DNA of 64,000 nucleotides from Deltaproteobacteria bacterium (lineage in GTDB: Bacteria; Myxococcota_C; UBA6777), in the NCBI GenBank assembly GCA_002731275.1, contig PCBK01000070.1:62001-126000 (forward strand), given 5' to 3'. A model generated the notes under the pieces. The model saw only the letters and a list, made by a program, of their open reading frames with translations. It was not told where the DNA came from and searched no databases. Shown here piece after piece: positions 52,504-60,966 of this stretch. Made by a program: the position numbers and the translations under genes. Every line of letters starts with the position of its first letter. The first letter of the stretch is position 1.

Positions 52504-53274
52504 CTATGTGTCTTGTGCTTGTCCCTTGGCGAGGTAGCGTTCTCGTGAGAGCTGCTTGTAACCTTGTAAGGTGTCTGGATCAGGAGAGGCGAGGGTAATC
52601 TCTCGCTTCTTACCGGGGCCATCGGTGCTCGCGATATGGTAGCCAGCCTGCACCATCGCGATGCGGACATGGCTCGCGGCGCTGTATGTCGCCAAAATGC
52701 CGTGTGGTGCGATCGCGTTGAACGACCATGTAAAGCAGGGTGTAGACCATGACTCCGGGTTGACTTTGGGGCCAAATGGGTCGTGGTAGACGGCGTCTGC
52801 TTGTAGCGCAGTGACATCGATGTCTTCCCAAGCGCCGATGTGCAACGTGATGTGTTGTGAGCCGTCTTCTGAAACGATCTCCACGGAAGAGGCGTCGGGA
52901 GTATTGTGTGCCTTTTCAAGAAGAGACATCAACAACGCGATATGACTCTCCTCGAAACCTTGCGTTTCGTACGCCAACTCTCTGATGTGTTTTGCTGTCA
53001 CTGGATTCCAGTCGACAGTATGGTAGCGTAGTTGTCCACTGGTCGACTGTTCTTTGTGGGTCTTCAGCGTCTGAAGCAGGTTCATCCCACCACCAAGTCC
53101 CAACTCCAAAACCGTCCATGAAGACGTTCTTTGTGGTAGTCGGGTTCCATTGACAAAGACATGTGTCGATTCTGTAGAGGCGCCGTGGGTGGAGCGATAA
53201 TGTGCGTTGAGGGTTGGATCGAAGAGCGTGACTGAGCCATCGTCTGTTTTGAATGTTTGGATTTTTGAAGACAT
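52504..53274 (-). CDS. MnmC/MnmD-like methyltransferase (DUF752)
   Basis: 256 residues. Family motifs: TLFDPTLNAHYRSTHGA, STHVFVNGTRLPQ, VLELGLGGGMNLLQTL (SAM-binding) and YHDPFGPKVNPESWS. MnmC methylates nm5s2U in the wobble position of some tRNAs; single-domain versions (MnmD) exist without the FAD domain, which is absent here. The ATG at 53274 avoids overlap with the preceding gene; the frame extends to a TTG at 53334. Precedes the SMUG1-like gene by 8 nt. Confidence 0.85.
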   Translation of the reverse strand: MSSKIQTFKTDDGSVTLFDPTLNAHYRSTHGASTESTHVFVNGTRLPQRTSSWTVLELGLGGGMNLLQTLKTHKEQSTSGQLRYHTVDWNPVTAKHIRELAYETQGFEESHIALLMSLLEKAHNTPDASSVEIVSEDGSQHITLHIGAWEDIDVTALQADAVYHDPFGPKVNPESWSTPCFTWSFNAIAPHGILATYSAASHVRIAMVQAGYHIASTDGPGKKREITLASPDPDTLQGYKQLSRERYLAKGQAQDT

Positions 53275-53290
53275 GAGAGTAACCGGCGAG

Positions 53291-53791
53291 TTAGTGGGTT
53301 TGGAAGAGCGTTTGGGATGTGATGGGTGTTCCAAGTACAGAAGGTGTTGGTGAAACGGTTTGTTTGATGTTGGGCTCTTTGGCCGGCGCGTGAGCGACGA
53401 TCATGATCGCACCTACGATCATCGTCGCGGCGCCTATTCCACCGACGATATAGCCTACTGGTACGAGGATATTTCCCGCATCATCGAAGCTTTTGACCTC
53501 AGTCGCGTCGATGTCTTTTCCTTGTTCTGCTTGGCTGACGAGTTGGTCTCTGCGGACGATACTTGCGTATCCGAGTGCAAGTGAGACAAAGCCCGCACCG
53601 AGAAGCACGCCACCAACGGCTTCAAGAGTCCAACCAACAGAGGATGTTGGGGGACGTTGTGGTGCGCTTGCAGCCGATGTCGTCTGAATGATCGTCGTCG
53701 GTAACGCTGTCTGTGCTGACGCTTGAGGACTGTATACAAGCGACCAACCCACGAGCAAGGCGAGCGTCCATGTGAAGGGGCGAAGAAGCAT
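53291..53791 (-). CDS. Small membrane protein of unknown function
   Basis: 166 residues. Signal peptide (FTWTLALLVGWSLVYSPQASA), a Ser/Thr/Pro-rich stretch, and two hydrophobic helices (LEAVGGVLLGAGFVSLALGYA and ILVPVGYIVGGIGAATMIVGAIMIV), the layout of many myxobacterial envelope proteins of unknown role. ATG at 53791 follows GAGAGGAAA. Between the Cys-rich lipoprotein gene and the MnmC-like gene. Confidence 0.65.
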   Translation of the reverse strand: MLLRPFTWTLALLVGWSLVYSPQASAQTALPTTIIQTTSAASAPQRPPTSSVGWTLEAVGGVLLGAGFVSLALGYASIVRRDQLVSQAEQGKDIDATEVKSFDDAGNILVPVGYIVGGIGAATMIVGAIMIVAHAPAKEPNIKQTVSPTPSVLGTPITSQTLFQTH

Positions 53792-53811
53792 CTCTATTTC
53801 CTCTCTCTGTA

Positions 53812-54345
53812 TTAGGGGGCCTGACATTGGGAGGCGCAAATCGAATTGGGGCAGCATGTCGTCTTCATCGGACAGTCTGTGTCAGCACTGCATGAACCAC
53901 ACACCTTAAACGTCCCAACGTTTGGGACATTCATCTCCATACATGTTTGTCCAGGGCAGCAATCCGTGTCGACTGTACACTGTCCAAAGGCGTCGAGGTT
54001 CCCTTTACACTGTTGGGCAGGCTCTGGGGTCGGCTCTGTCGCTGTATTTTCTGTCTTTGGTGTATCTATTGTGCCTTGTGTATCTGGCACGACAGGTTCA
54101 GGTCTGGGTTCGGGCTTTGGTTCCGCCTTTGGCTCGCTACCTGCGTCTGTTTCGTCTGTTTCGTCACCGCTCACAGGGCGTCTTTCACCGCCACACAGTT
54201 CATTTTTGCATGAGAGATTGTCCCAACAATCGGAATCACTCGTACACTTGAGGCCAAGGGAGGACTTGAGTGGTTCGACACAAGAGACAGGAGACAGTGA
54301 GAGCAATACGAGGCCAAAAAAGCCGTAGAAAAGAAGGCGTTTCAC
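53812..54345 (-). CDS. Cys-rich lipoprotein with tethered C-terminal Cys modules
   Basis: 177 residues, start GTG. Signal with lipobox-like SPVSC, then CTSDSDCWDNLSCKNELC (C-x5-C-x5-C-x4-C), a Pro/Glu/Thr-rich tether with PEPRPEP repeats, and a C-terminal Cys-rich segment holding two more copies of the module: CTVDTDCCPGQTC and CSADTDCPMKTTCC. Altogether 16 or more cysteines, expected to form disulfides outside the cytoplasm. Family unnamed. Confidence 0.7.
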   Translation of the reverse strand: MKRLLFYGFFGLVLLSLSPVSCVEPLKSSLGLKCTSDSDCWDNLSCKNELCGGERRPVSGDETDETDAGSEPKAEPKPEPRPEPVVPDTQGTIDTPKTENTATEPTPEPAQQCKGNLDAFGQCTVDTDCCPGQTCMEMNVPNVGTFKVCGSCSADTDCPMKTTCCPNSICASQCQAP

Positions 54346-54486
54346 AGGATGATCCCCTTACATATGAAGGATACAACGAACACAAGAGCTACCTGCATGA
54401 TAGTGCCTGATCCTCATTTGGCAAGGTGGGAGGCAAAGATTCCCATCGTGATGTTGCGTGTTGGTCTTTGCTTGTGGGGGTTTCTT

Positions 54487-56223
54487 TCAGTGGAGAAAGA
54501 GAGGTTGTTCGAGGTCGTCTTGCCAGCGGTCGAGGAGCTGTTTATGGAGGATGCGATCCTGTGTTTGTCTGATCGCATGTACAATTTGTTGTAAAGATGG
54601 GAGGAGCGTCGTTGGGAGGTCAGAGGGGGGAGAGCGTAGGATGCCATCTATTCGATTCCAACGCCTCTCTAGTTTGTGGAGCATGGACTCATGTTGGAAC
54701 TCTTCAGTGTGGGAGAGTATCCAATGCTCAATGCTTGTGGGGAGTTGTTGTGCGACACAGAGCATATCATCCACGACCTCTTGGAGGTGGTGCTCGTTTT
54801 GGAGAAGTTGTTGTGTACATCGATCGAGGAGTGTGAGTGTAAGCTTTGTGTCGAGTGTGTGTGGGATGTTCAGTTTTTGTAGGGTGAGGTGGGCCTCAAG
54901 TCGTATACGCTCTTGTGGGTGCCATTGGGCTTGCTTGAGCAGCGTGATGTGGAGCGCTGGGGGTGTTTTCCATCTGCCTTGTGCACGGATCGCCATCCAC
55001 TGGAGGGTTGGATCTTCGTGTTGGAAAAAGGGCGTCAAATGGGCTTCACAGCCAGTTGTTCCGTGTCGCATGAGCGCTTCGAGTGCTCGAACGTGTAGCG
55101 CCGGAAACGCGAGATAAGGGATAATAAATTGTTCGATATCTAGCTCGACGTGGGTCATTTGGGAGAGCACACGCAGCGCAAATTTTTGCTTCGCGATGTT
55201 GTTGGATGAGAGGAACACTTGGAGTGATGGAAGTGCGTCTTCTCCGATGCTCGCGAGCGTTTGTGAGATGTCTTTTTCGAGCCAAGGGTGGTTGTGCTGA
55301 GAGGTGAGCAGAGGGATCGCTGGTGTTGCGATGGGGCCGAGTCGTCTCAGCGCTCGGAGGACTTTTTCGTGAAGTGGACCCTCTTGCTGAAGTGGTTGAA
55401 TGAGTGAGAGCAGTGGAGGGATCGCGTCTTCTGTCCCGAGATACCCAAGGGCATCGACCGCATGTTCGCGGACCCATGAGAGCTGAATCCCTTCATCGAA
55501 ATGAGTGGAGTCTTCGTCGAAAAATTGCAGGAGTTTGTGACAGGCCTCTTGTTTGTCTTTGTCGTTAAGGCCGATACGCAAGAGTGAGTGGGCGATGTCG
55601 ACCCAAAACGTCATACTCGCTGAATAGTCGAGGTGTTCGATCAGATGTGGGATCGCCGGTTGTGCGTGAATGTTGAGTTGGCCGAGCGCGATCGCGGCTT
55701 TTTTCTTCAGCGCGTGGACACCAAATTGAAGCGCTTGGATGAGGATTTGGACGCTCTCTGGTGAGCGGATTTGCCCGAGGGCTTCGGCGGCCATCGTGCT
55801 GACACGGATCTTGGGATCGCGGATCGCTTTTCGAAGCGATGCGAGAGCTGGTAGCGCCTGTTCGCCGAGCTGACCAAGTGCATATGCGGCACATTGTCGG
55901 ACCCACGCGCTGCGATCGCGAAGAGAGCTGTTGAGGACCTCGATCACTGACTTCGTCGAAGGTTGGAGGTCACCTAACGAGCGCGCAACTTCACCGCGTA
56001 CACGATCGTTTGGATCTTGTAAGGCTTCGATGAGTGGGGGGATCGCTTGTGGATCACCCAGTCGACCCAGTAACCGCGCAGCATGACGACGTTTTTCGAT
56101 CTGCTCTGATCGCAACGCGCGAAGCAAATCCTCAAACGCTTCTTCTGTATCTCCTCGACTCGACCATAGCGTCTCTAACGCGCTTTTTTTGTCTCTCGCG
56201 GAATGGAACATCAAGTGCCTCAT
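54487..56223 (-). CDS. HEAT-repeat (PBS-lyase type) protein
   Basis: 578 residues, no signal. From residue 35 on it is almost all HEAT-like repeats of 30-38 residues, such as LGRLGDPQAIPPLIEALQDPNDRVRGEVARSLGDL and YLGTEDAIPPLLSLIQPL. These form an alpha-solenoid used for protein binding. The C-terminal 150 residues diverge and contain a Leu/Gln/His-rich helical stretch. AAAAGGAA precedes the ATG. Distinct from the HEAT tail of the 4.6-8.9 kb protein. First gene of the minus-strand run towards the CULT gene. Partner unknown. Confidence 0.8.
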   Translation of the reverse strand: MRHLMFHSARDKKSALETLWSSRGDTEEAFEDLLRALRSEQIEKRRHAARLLGRLGDPQAIPPLIEALQDPNDRVRGEVARSLGDLQPSTKSVIEVLNSSLRDRSAWVRQCAAYALGQLGEQALPALASLRKAIRDPKIRVSTMAAEALGQIRSPESVQILIQALQFGVHALKKKAAIALGQLNIHAQPAIPHLIEHLDYSASMTFWVDIAHSLLRIGLNDKDKQEACHKLLQFFDEDSTHFDEGIQLSWVREHAVDALGYLGTEDAIPPLLSLIQPLQQEGPLHEKVLRALRRLGPIATPAIPLLTSQHNHPWLEKDISQTLASIGEDALPSLQVFLSSNNIAKQKFALRVLSQMTHVELDIEQFIIPYLAFPALHVRALEALMRHGTTGCEAHLTPFFQHEDPTLQWMAIRAQGRWKTPPALHITLLKQAQWHPQERIRLEAHLTLQKLNIPHTLDTKLTLTLLDRCTQQLLQNEHHLQEVVDDMLCVAQQLPTSIEHWILSHTEEFQHESMLHKLERRWNRIDGILRSPPSDLPTTLLPSLQQIVHAIRQTQDRILHKQLLDRWQDDLEQPLFLH

Positions 56224-56659
56224 ATTTCCTTTTGCTGTCTCTATACAGAGCCAATGTATCTGACCTCCGGGTCCTTGTAAAATTATTGGCAGACGTTGAA
56301 ATCGTGAGCGATGTCAGTTGGCTATGCCTTTTTTTGACGTGCATTGTGCTCAGCGCTGAGATTCTTGTTGTCCGATTGTCCCGATCTGATCTGTGAGGGA
56401 AAGGGTTTTTCCAACGGCGCAGACGGGCAAGAGCTCGCCGATCTGCTGCGATCGTTGAATCTTCCGTTTGACATTCACGTCAATATTCAGAAAATGTCGC
56501 TCTTATTGTCGGGGATAGGGTCTACCTGTCCCCAAGTGAACACGAGCTATTCGTGTTTGTTGTTGATTTTTAGAGTATATGGTGCGGTGGCTATCAAAAG
56601 AAGCTCATCTTGCCCTTCGGCAGGGTGGGGAAGCCAGGCGTCATAAGGAGCAAGTGTTC
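56224..56659 (+). other. 436-bp region with structured argG leader
   Basis: No gene. It includes a perfect 12-bp palindrome CTCAGCGCTGAG (56349-56360), the dyad TTGAC-N6-GTCAA (around 56470) and two strong hairpins at 56511-56533 and 56539-56557, listed separately. The HEAT gene is transcribed away from it, argG into it. Confidence 0.5.
56511..56557 (+). promoter_or_regulatory. Tandem hairpins in the argG leader (possible attenuator)
   Basis: Hairpin 1: GGGGATAGG (56511-56519) with CCTGTCCCC (56525-56533), one G-U pair, loop of 5. Hairpin 2: AACACGA (56539-56545) with TCGTGTT (56551-56557), loop of 5, followed by a U-rich stretch TGTTGTTGATTTTT. The second resembles an intrinsic terminator. 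It lies about 100 nt before argG. Confidence 0.4.
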
Positions 56660-57886
56660 ATGCAAAAAGATACTGTTGTCCTCGCATATTCCGGTGGACT
56701 CGATACAAGTTGTATTCTCAAGTGGTTGAAGCTCAAAGGTTACCGTGTGCTGGCGTACGTCGCTGATGTTGGACAACGCGAAGACTTTGAACAAGTCCGC
56801 GAAAACGCGATCAAGACAGGCGCGGACGGTGTCTTCATCGAAGATCTCAAGCGGGAGTTTGTCACTGATTATATCTTCCCTGCTGTGTGTGGTAACGCTG
56901 TCTATGAGGGACGCTATTTGCTCGGGACTTCCCTCGCGCGACCGATCATCGCCAAGCGTCAGATCGAGATCGCACAGAGAGAAGGAGCGAAGTTTGTTTC
57001 CCACGGCGCGACAGGCAAAGGAAACGATCAAGTCCGCTTTGAGCTCGCGTATCTCGCACTCGACCCCGACATCGAGATCATCTCCCCTTGGAAAGATCGC
57101 GAGTTTCTCGATACATTTAAAGGACGTCCCGAGCTGATTCAGTTCTGCCAAACACATAACATCGATATCCCCACTTCCCCCAAAAAACTCTTTAGCATGG
57201 ACGAAAACCTCTTCCACAAGAGTTATGAGTCCGGCCCCCTCGAAGACCCCATGACGCCTCCCGAGAAAGATATGTTCACCGTCACGGTCGATCCGATGGA
57301 CGCGCCTGATGAGAAGACAGTGATCGAATTGGAGTTTAAAGATGGTGTGCCTGTACGTGTGACGAACATTAACGACAACACCGAACGCACTGATCCTCTT
57401 GAGCTGTTTTTGTATCTCAACGAGATCGCTTGTGCCAATGGTGTGGGTCGTATTGACATCGTTGAGAACCGCTTTATCGGGATCAAGTCTCGCGGCGTAT
57501 ATGAGACGCCAGGGGGAACCCTGTTACACGCGGCGCATCGAGATATTGAGGCGATCGCGATGGACAAAGAAGTTCTTCGTCTCCGTGATATGCTCGCTCC
57601 CAAACTCGCTGAGATCATTTACAACGGTTTCTGGTTTAGCCCAGAGATGGACTTTTTGATGGCTGCGATCAAAAAGAGCCAAGAGTTGATCGACGGCAAA
57701 GTTCGCCTCTCTGTCTACAAAGGGAATGTCCAGACAATCGGTCGTTGGTCGCCAAGCTCTCTGTACAACCAAGATCTGGCGAGTATGGATATCGAAGGTG
57801 GTTTCAACCAGGAAGACTCCACAGGATTTATCCGTATCAACGCGCTGCGCCTTCGTGCACACCGTGCGATCATCGAGCGCTCCTGA
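56660..57886 (+). CDS. argG: Argininosuccinate synthase
   Basis: Joins citrulline and aspartate with ATP in arginine synthesis. [16 protein letters not shown] near the N-terminus is the ATP pyrophosphatase P-loop; [16 protein letters not shown] is the second signature. Length (408 residues) matches the short-type family. The ATG at 56660 follows AAGGAGC; an in-frame start 81 nt upstream has no site. argH is not adjacent. A structured leader precedes it. Confidence 0.97.
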   Translation: MQKDTVVLAYSGGLDTSCILKWLKLKGYRVLAYVADVGQREDFEQVRENAIKTGADGVFIEDLKREFVTDYIFPAVCGNAVYEGRYLLGTSLARPIIAKRQIEIAQREGAKFVSHGATGKGNDQVRFELAYLALDPDIEIISPWKDREFLDTFKGRPELIQFCQTHNIDIPTSPKKLFSMDENLFHKSYESGPLEDPMTPPEKDMFTVTVDPMDAPDEKTVIELEFKDGVPVRVTNINDNTERTDPLELFLYLNEIACANGVGRIDIVENRFIGIKSRGVYETPGGTLLHAAHRDIEAIAMDKEVLRLRDMLAPKLAEIIYNGFWFSPEMDFLMAAIKKSQELIDGKVRLSVYKGNVQTIGRWSPSSLYNQDLASMDIEGGFNQEDSTGFIRINALRLRAHRAIIERS

Positions 57887-57900
57887 GATCGAGTTGTCAC

Positions 57901-58527
57901 CTATTTGTCGCCTTGGGTGTATGTGGGGAGGGGGAGACTCGCTGAGATCGCGACTTGTGGGGAAAATGAAAAGGGTCGCTGGACAAATAGTTTCGCGCCT
58001 AATCCGCCTTGAATCCCCAACCAGATCAGTCCAATTTTCCAACTGACGCCACTCTCCAGTTGAAGCGCAAATTGCTCCTCAAAGGGCATCAGCACGCGAA
58101 AATGACATGGTGCCGCGAGACCAATAAAGAATCGGAACGCGTTGTTTTGGAAGGCAACCCTTAGTGAGGGAGACAACATAATCGCGAGGGCGGGAGAAAG
58201 TGTTTGTAACAATAAACCCGCAGCCAACGTCGACTCCAGCGCCCATCCCTTCGTACCTCCTGCCAACCTGAAAAATCTTCCGAATGTCCAGGAGACAGCA
58301 CTCACTGTCGCGAGCTCTGTCCCCGTCGCGAGATAGATGTCCGTGTTGACGCCAAATTGTTTGGCATTCCAATAACCAAGTGAGATCTGAGGGACCCCAA
58401 CCGACAGGTGGACGCCCTTCTGTGGTCGTGCGGATGTGCGGAGCGTAAGTGCGGCGACTTGGGTATTGGGGAGCAGCAAGATGAAGAGGGCAACAAGGGA
58501 GCGGAGGCTTTTGGGAGCGTTCTTCAT
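57901..58527 (-). CDS. Secreted or outer-membrane protein of unknown function
   Basis: 208 residues. A signal peptide (SLVALFILLLPNTQVAA) precedes alternating polar/hydrophobic segments, with Gly and aromatic residues, that suggest beta strands, possibly a small barrel (for example VHLSVGVPQISLGYWNA, FSFSPQVAISASLPLPTY). No family recognised. AAGGAG lies eight bases before the ATG. Its start overlaps the stop of the hydrolase gene by four bases, so the two are coupled. Confidence 0.65.
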   Translation of the reverse strand: MKNAPKSLRSLVALFILLLPNTQVAALTLRTSARPQKGVHLSVGVPQISLGYWNAKQFGVNTDIYLATGTELATVSAVSWTFGRFFRLAGGTKGWALESTLAAGLLLQTLSPALAIMLSPSLRVAFQNNAFRFFIGLAAPCHFRVLMPFEEQFALQLESGVSWKIGLIWLGIQGGLGAKLFVQRPFSFSPQVAISASLPLPTYTQGDK

Positions 58528-59444
58528 TGGACAGCTCCTTTTGTCCAGGATGAGATGCCTTTAAAGGCCCCTCGTTCGATCAATTTTTGTGCTGCGCTAT
58601 CGTTTTTGAGCACCATATCAAGCCATGAGTCGATGACGTGTTGTGCATGAGTGCGACTTTGCGCGAGGTCTTTTGCGGCGGGTCCGTCTGTCGCGAGTTC
58701 GCTTGCGCTCGCGTTATCAGTCCAGTCAAAGTGGTTCATGTCGTCGATGACTGCGTAGTATCCTTCTCCTTTAAACTGCTGAAAACCTTCGAGGACACGC
58801 GCAGGTGTTGAGCGTTCGTCGTGTTGTCCTGTCAAAGAGAGCACAGAGCGGGTGGCTTCGATCTCGATGGGGTCACTGCTTGCGGGCCATGCGCCGAGGA
58901 GGCAAAGTCCCTTTATCTCCTTGCGTACCATCCAGTCTGTTACCGAAGTCACACCACCAAGTGAGTGCCCCATCACTGCGACAGGTTGGCTTGTATCATG
59001 TGCGCCGTATAGCGGGCTTTGTCTGTTCGATGTACGTTTTCGAAAGTCATCAAGAGCAAACAAGGAGTTGTCACTTTGTGCCAGCGCAAGGTCGGCGAGA
59101 TGAGAGCTCATAAGGACGACGTATCCTCTGCTCGCGATGTGTTGCGCGAGCCAACGATAACGCACCGCACGGACCAACCCGCCATGAATAAACAACACCA
59201 CCGGGTAGGGGGCTTTGGTTCGATCCAATTCTCCCTGCGCATCGGAGGGGTAGAGCACATCCACTTGGGCTCCTTCAGTGATGCGCGCTTGGAACATCCA
59301 TCGCCGCATCGAGACTCCATAAGGACCGCGTGCGCCTTCTACCCCTGTTTGCTGGGCTGCCGGCGAGAGCAAAAGCTCCGGCGCACCTCCACACGCTGAC
59401 AATACGAACAATGCGGAAAAACATATGAGAAACCAGATCTTCAA
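58524..59444 (-). CDS. Alpha/beta-hydrolase lipoprotein
   Basis: 306 residues, TTG start with AAGGTGAGG upstream. Signal with lipobox LSAC. The fold begins at YPVVLFIHGGLV; the nucleophile Ser is in GHSLGG (about 160), a likely acid Asp in LTGQHDERSTP and the His in DDMNHFDWTD. It resembles the PAF-acetylhydrolase / PET-hydrolase-type esterase group in layout (HGG oxyanion region, GHSLGG). Lipid-anchored in the envelope, so the substrate is probably an extracytoplasmic ester. Confidence 0.85.
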   Translation of the reverse strand: MKIWFLICFSALFVLSACGGAPELLLSPAAQQTGVEGARGPYGVSMRRWMFQARITEGAQVDVLYPSDAQGELDRTKAPYPVVLFIHGGLVRAVRYRWLAQHIASRGYVVLMSSHLADLALAQSDNSLFALDDFRKRTSNRQSPLYGAHDTSQPVAVMGHSLGGVTSVTDWMVRKEIKGLCLLGAWPASSDPIEIEATRSVLSLTGQHDERSTPARVLEGFQQFKGEGYYAVIDDMNHFDWTDNASASELATDGPAAKDLAQSRTHAQHVIDSWLDMVLKNDSAAQKLIERGAFKGISSWTKGAVQ

Positions 59445-59605
59445 CGTAACCTCACCTTTGAAAAAGAAATTGTGGTTTGGGGATGTGGCTCATTGGAACA
59501 CAATATAGTTCGAGACATCCCAAATGGAAGTTCCTCGCACATATCTTTGTCATGTGGTAGGAAAGGGGAGCTGTTTGAACACGTCCTATAGGGAGATTGT
59601 ATTTG

Positions 59606-60718
59606 ATGAAAGCTGAATGGTTGGCTCGTTGGGAAGGGAGACTGAGACCTGTTCTGATGAAGGGACCGCGAGCCTGGGTGATCCGGCAGTACTCACATGG
59701 TAGAGCGTCTTTTCTCAAGCGAATGCTCAACGACAAAGTATCACCTGTTGATGTTCCCAGAGAAGCAGCCCGAACGCTTTGGGGGATTCATTTTCGCTCA
59801 CCGTTGATGAACGCTGCGGGGATGTTTAAAAATGCCGAAGGATACCAGATGGTCGCAGCACAAGGCGCTGGTGGTTATCTGTTAGGTACGACGACCGCAC
59901 GGCCACGCCAAGGAAACGAGAGAGAAAAGATTCGTCATCCTTTTGCACCATATCCTCGTTCGGGGAGCGCTTCCAACTGGTTGGGTTTGCCCAACGAAGG
60001 CCACCTGGCTGTCGCGAAGAGAGTGGCGTCCTTCGAAAAGGTCGATGGTTGTCCTATCGGCGCGAGTCTGATGACAGATCCAGGTCTCGATGAACAGGAG
60101 GCGCTTGAAGGACTTGTCGAGGGGTTACGTGCATATGAAGATGCAGGTGTCGATTTCTTGGAGATCAATGAGAGTTGTCCCAATGCTGGCCATGCTCACG
60201 ATATCGGTGAAGGACTCGCACGACGTCTGGCGTATCTTCAGGAGCATTTTCTGGACAAACGCAGACGCCGACTTCCTGTGATTGTGAAGTTCTCCAACGA
60301 CACTGCGAGTGAATCGTTGCCTTCCATCCTCGACTTGTTACTCTCGCTCGGTTTTGATGGGGTGAATGTTGGCAACACTTCGACCCAATACAAAAAGCAT
60401 CTGGACGCGATCGCGCCGTCTGAACAAGCACTTTACAATTTCTTTTGCGAGACATTTGGTGGAGGCGTGAGTGGTCGACCATTGAAGAAAACTTCTTTGT
60501 CACTAGCGTCGACCTGTATGAACTACCTCAAAGAGAAGCCATCTGAACGTGAGTTTCACGTGATACGGACTGGAGGTGTCGAGGGCGTCGAAGATGTCAA
60601 GGCTTCTGAGGAGCATCGCATTGCCTTGAATCAGTGGTATACCGGATATTTTGAGTCTTTTTCGCGGGACGGACACCAACTGTATGCCAGATTGTATGAG
60701 AGACTGTACACAAAGTAG
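59606..60718 (+). CDS. Dihydroorotate dehydrogenase-like flavoprotein
   Basis: 370 residues. MNAAGMFKNAEG, FLEINESCPNAG, VIVKFSND and GVNVGNTSTQY correspond to the FMN- and orotate-binding segments of dihydroorotate dehydrogenases. The catalytic base position reads SCPN, a Cys as in class 1 enzymes, whereas the overall layout with a hydrophobic N-terminus is like class 2. The C-terminal FMN-phosphate region (VIRTGGVEGVEDVKAS) deviates from the usual GGI pattern, so the substrate may differ. No pyr genes nearby. Start at the ATG nine bases after GGGAGA. Confidence 0.75.
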   Translation: MKAEWLARWEGRLRPVLMKGPRAWVIRQYSHGRASFLKRMLNDKVSPVDVPREAARTLWGIHFRSPLMNAAGMFKNAEGYQMVAAQGAGGYLLGTTTARPRQGNEREKIRHPFAPYPRSGSASNWLGLPNEGHLAVAKRVASFEKVDGCPIGASLMTDPGLDEQEALEGLVEGLRAYEDAGVDFLEINESCPNAGHAHDIGEGLARRLAYLQEHFLDKRRRRLPVIVKFSNDTASESLPSILDLLLSLGFDGVNVGNTSTQYKKHLDAIAPSEQALYNFFCETFGGGVSGRPLKKTSLSLASTCMNYLKEKPSEREFHVIRTGGVEGVEDVKASEEHRIALNQWYTGYFESFSRDGHQLYARLYERLYTK

Positions 60719-60966
60719 CGGAGCGATACGTCTCATGCTGAGGGCTGTTCCACCTGGAATATCGCTATGATTCCTTTGTAAAAAACGCCTGCCCGAAGTC
60801 TCCTATACCGTTTTGGGTCTTTCCATACGACGTATCGTGGTATATAACACTGGATGTTTTAAACAAATACACAAGCATTTCCAATGCAGTCATCCTGCAA
60901 TGTGTTGCAAGAGGTGACATGATAAATGGTAATCCTCACATGTCATTCCAGAGGAGTAGTTGACTC
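60719..60966. other. 248-bp region before the coiled-coil gene, with a short upstream ORF
   Basis: Contains TTTCCA / TATAAC (60820-60825 and 60843-60848, 17-bp spacer) as a weak promoter candidate, and a 14-codon ORF (60919-60963) preceded by AGAGG that ends three bases before the next ATG. TGACATG (60915-60921) and CATGTCA (60939-60945) form an inverted repeat across the short ORF start. Confidence 0.35.
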
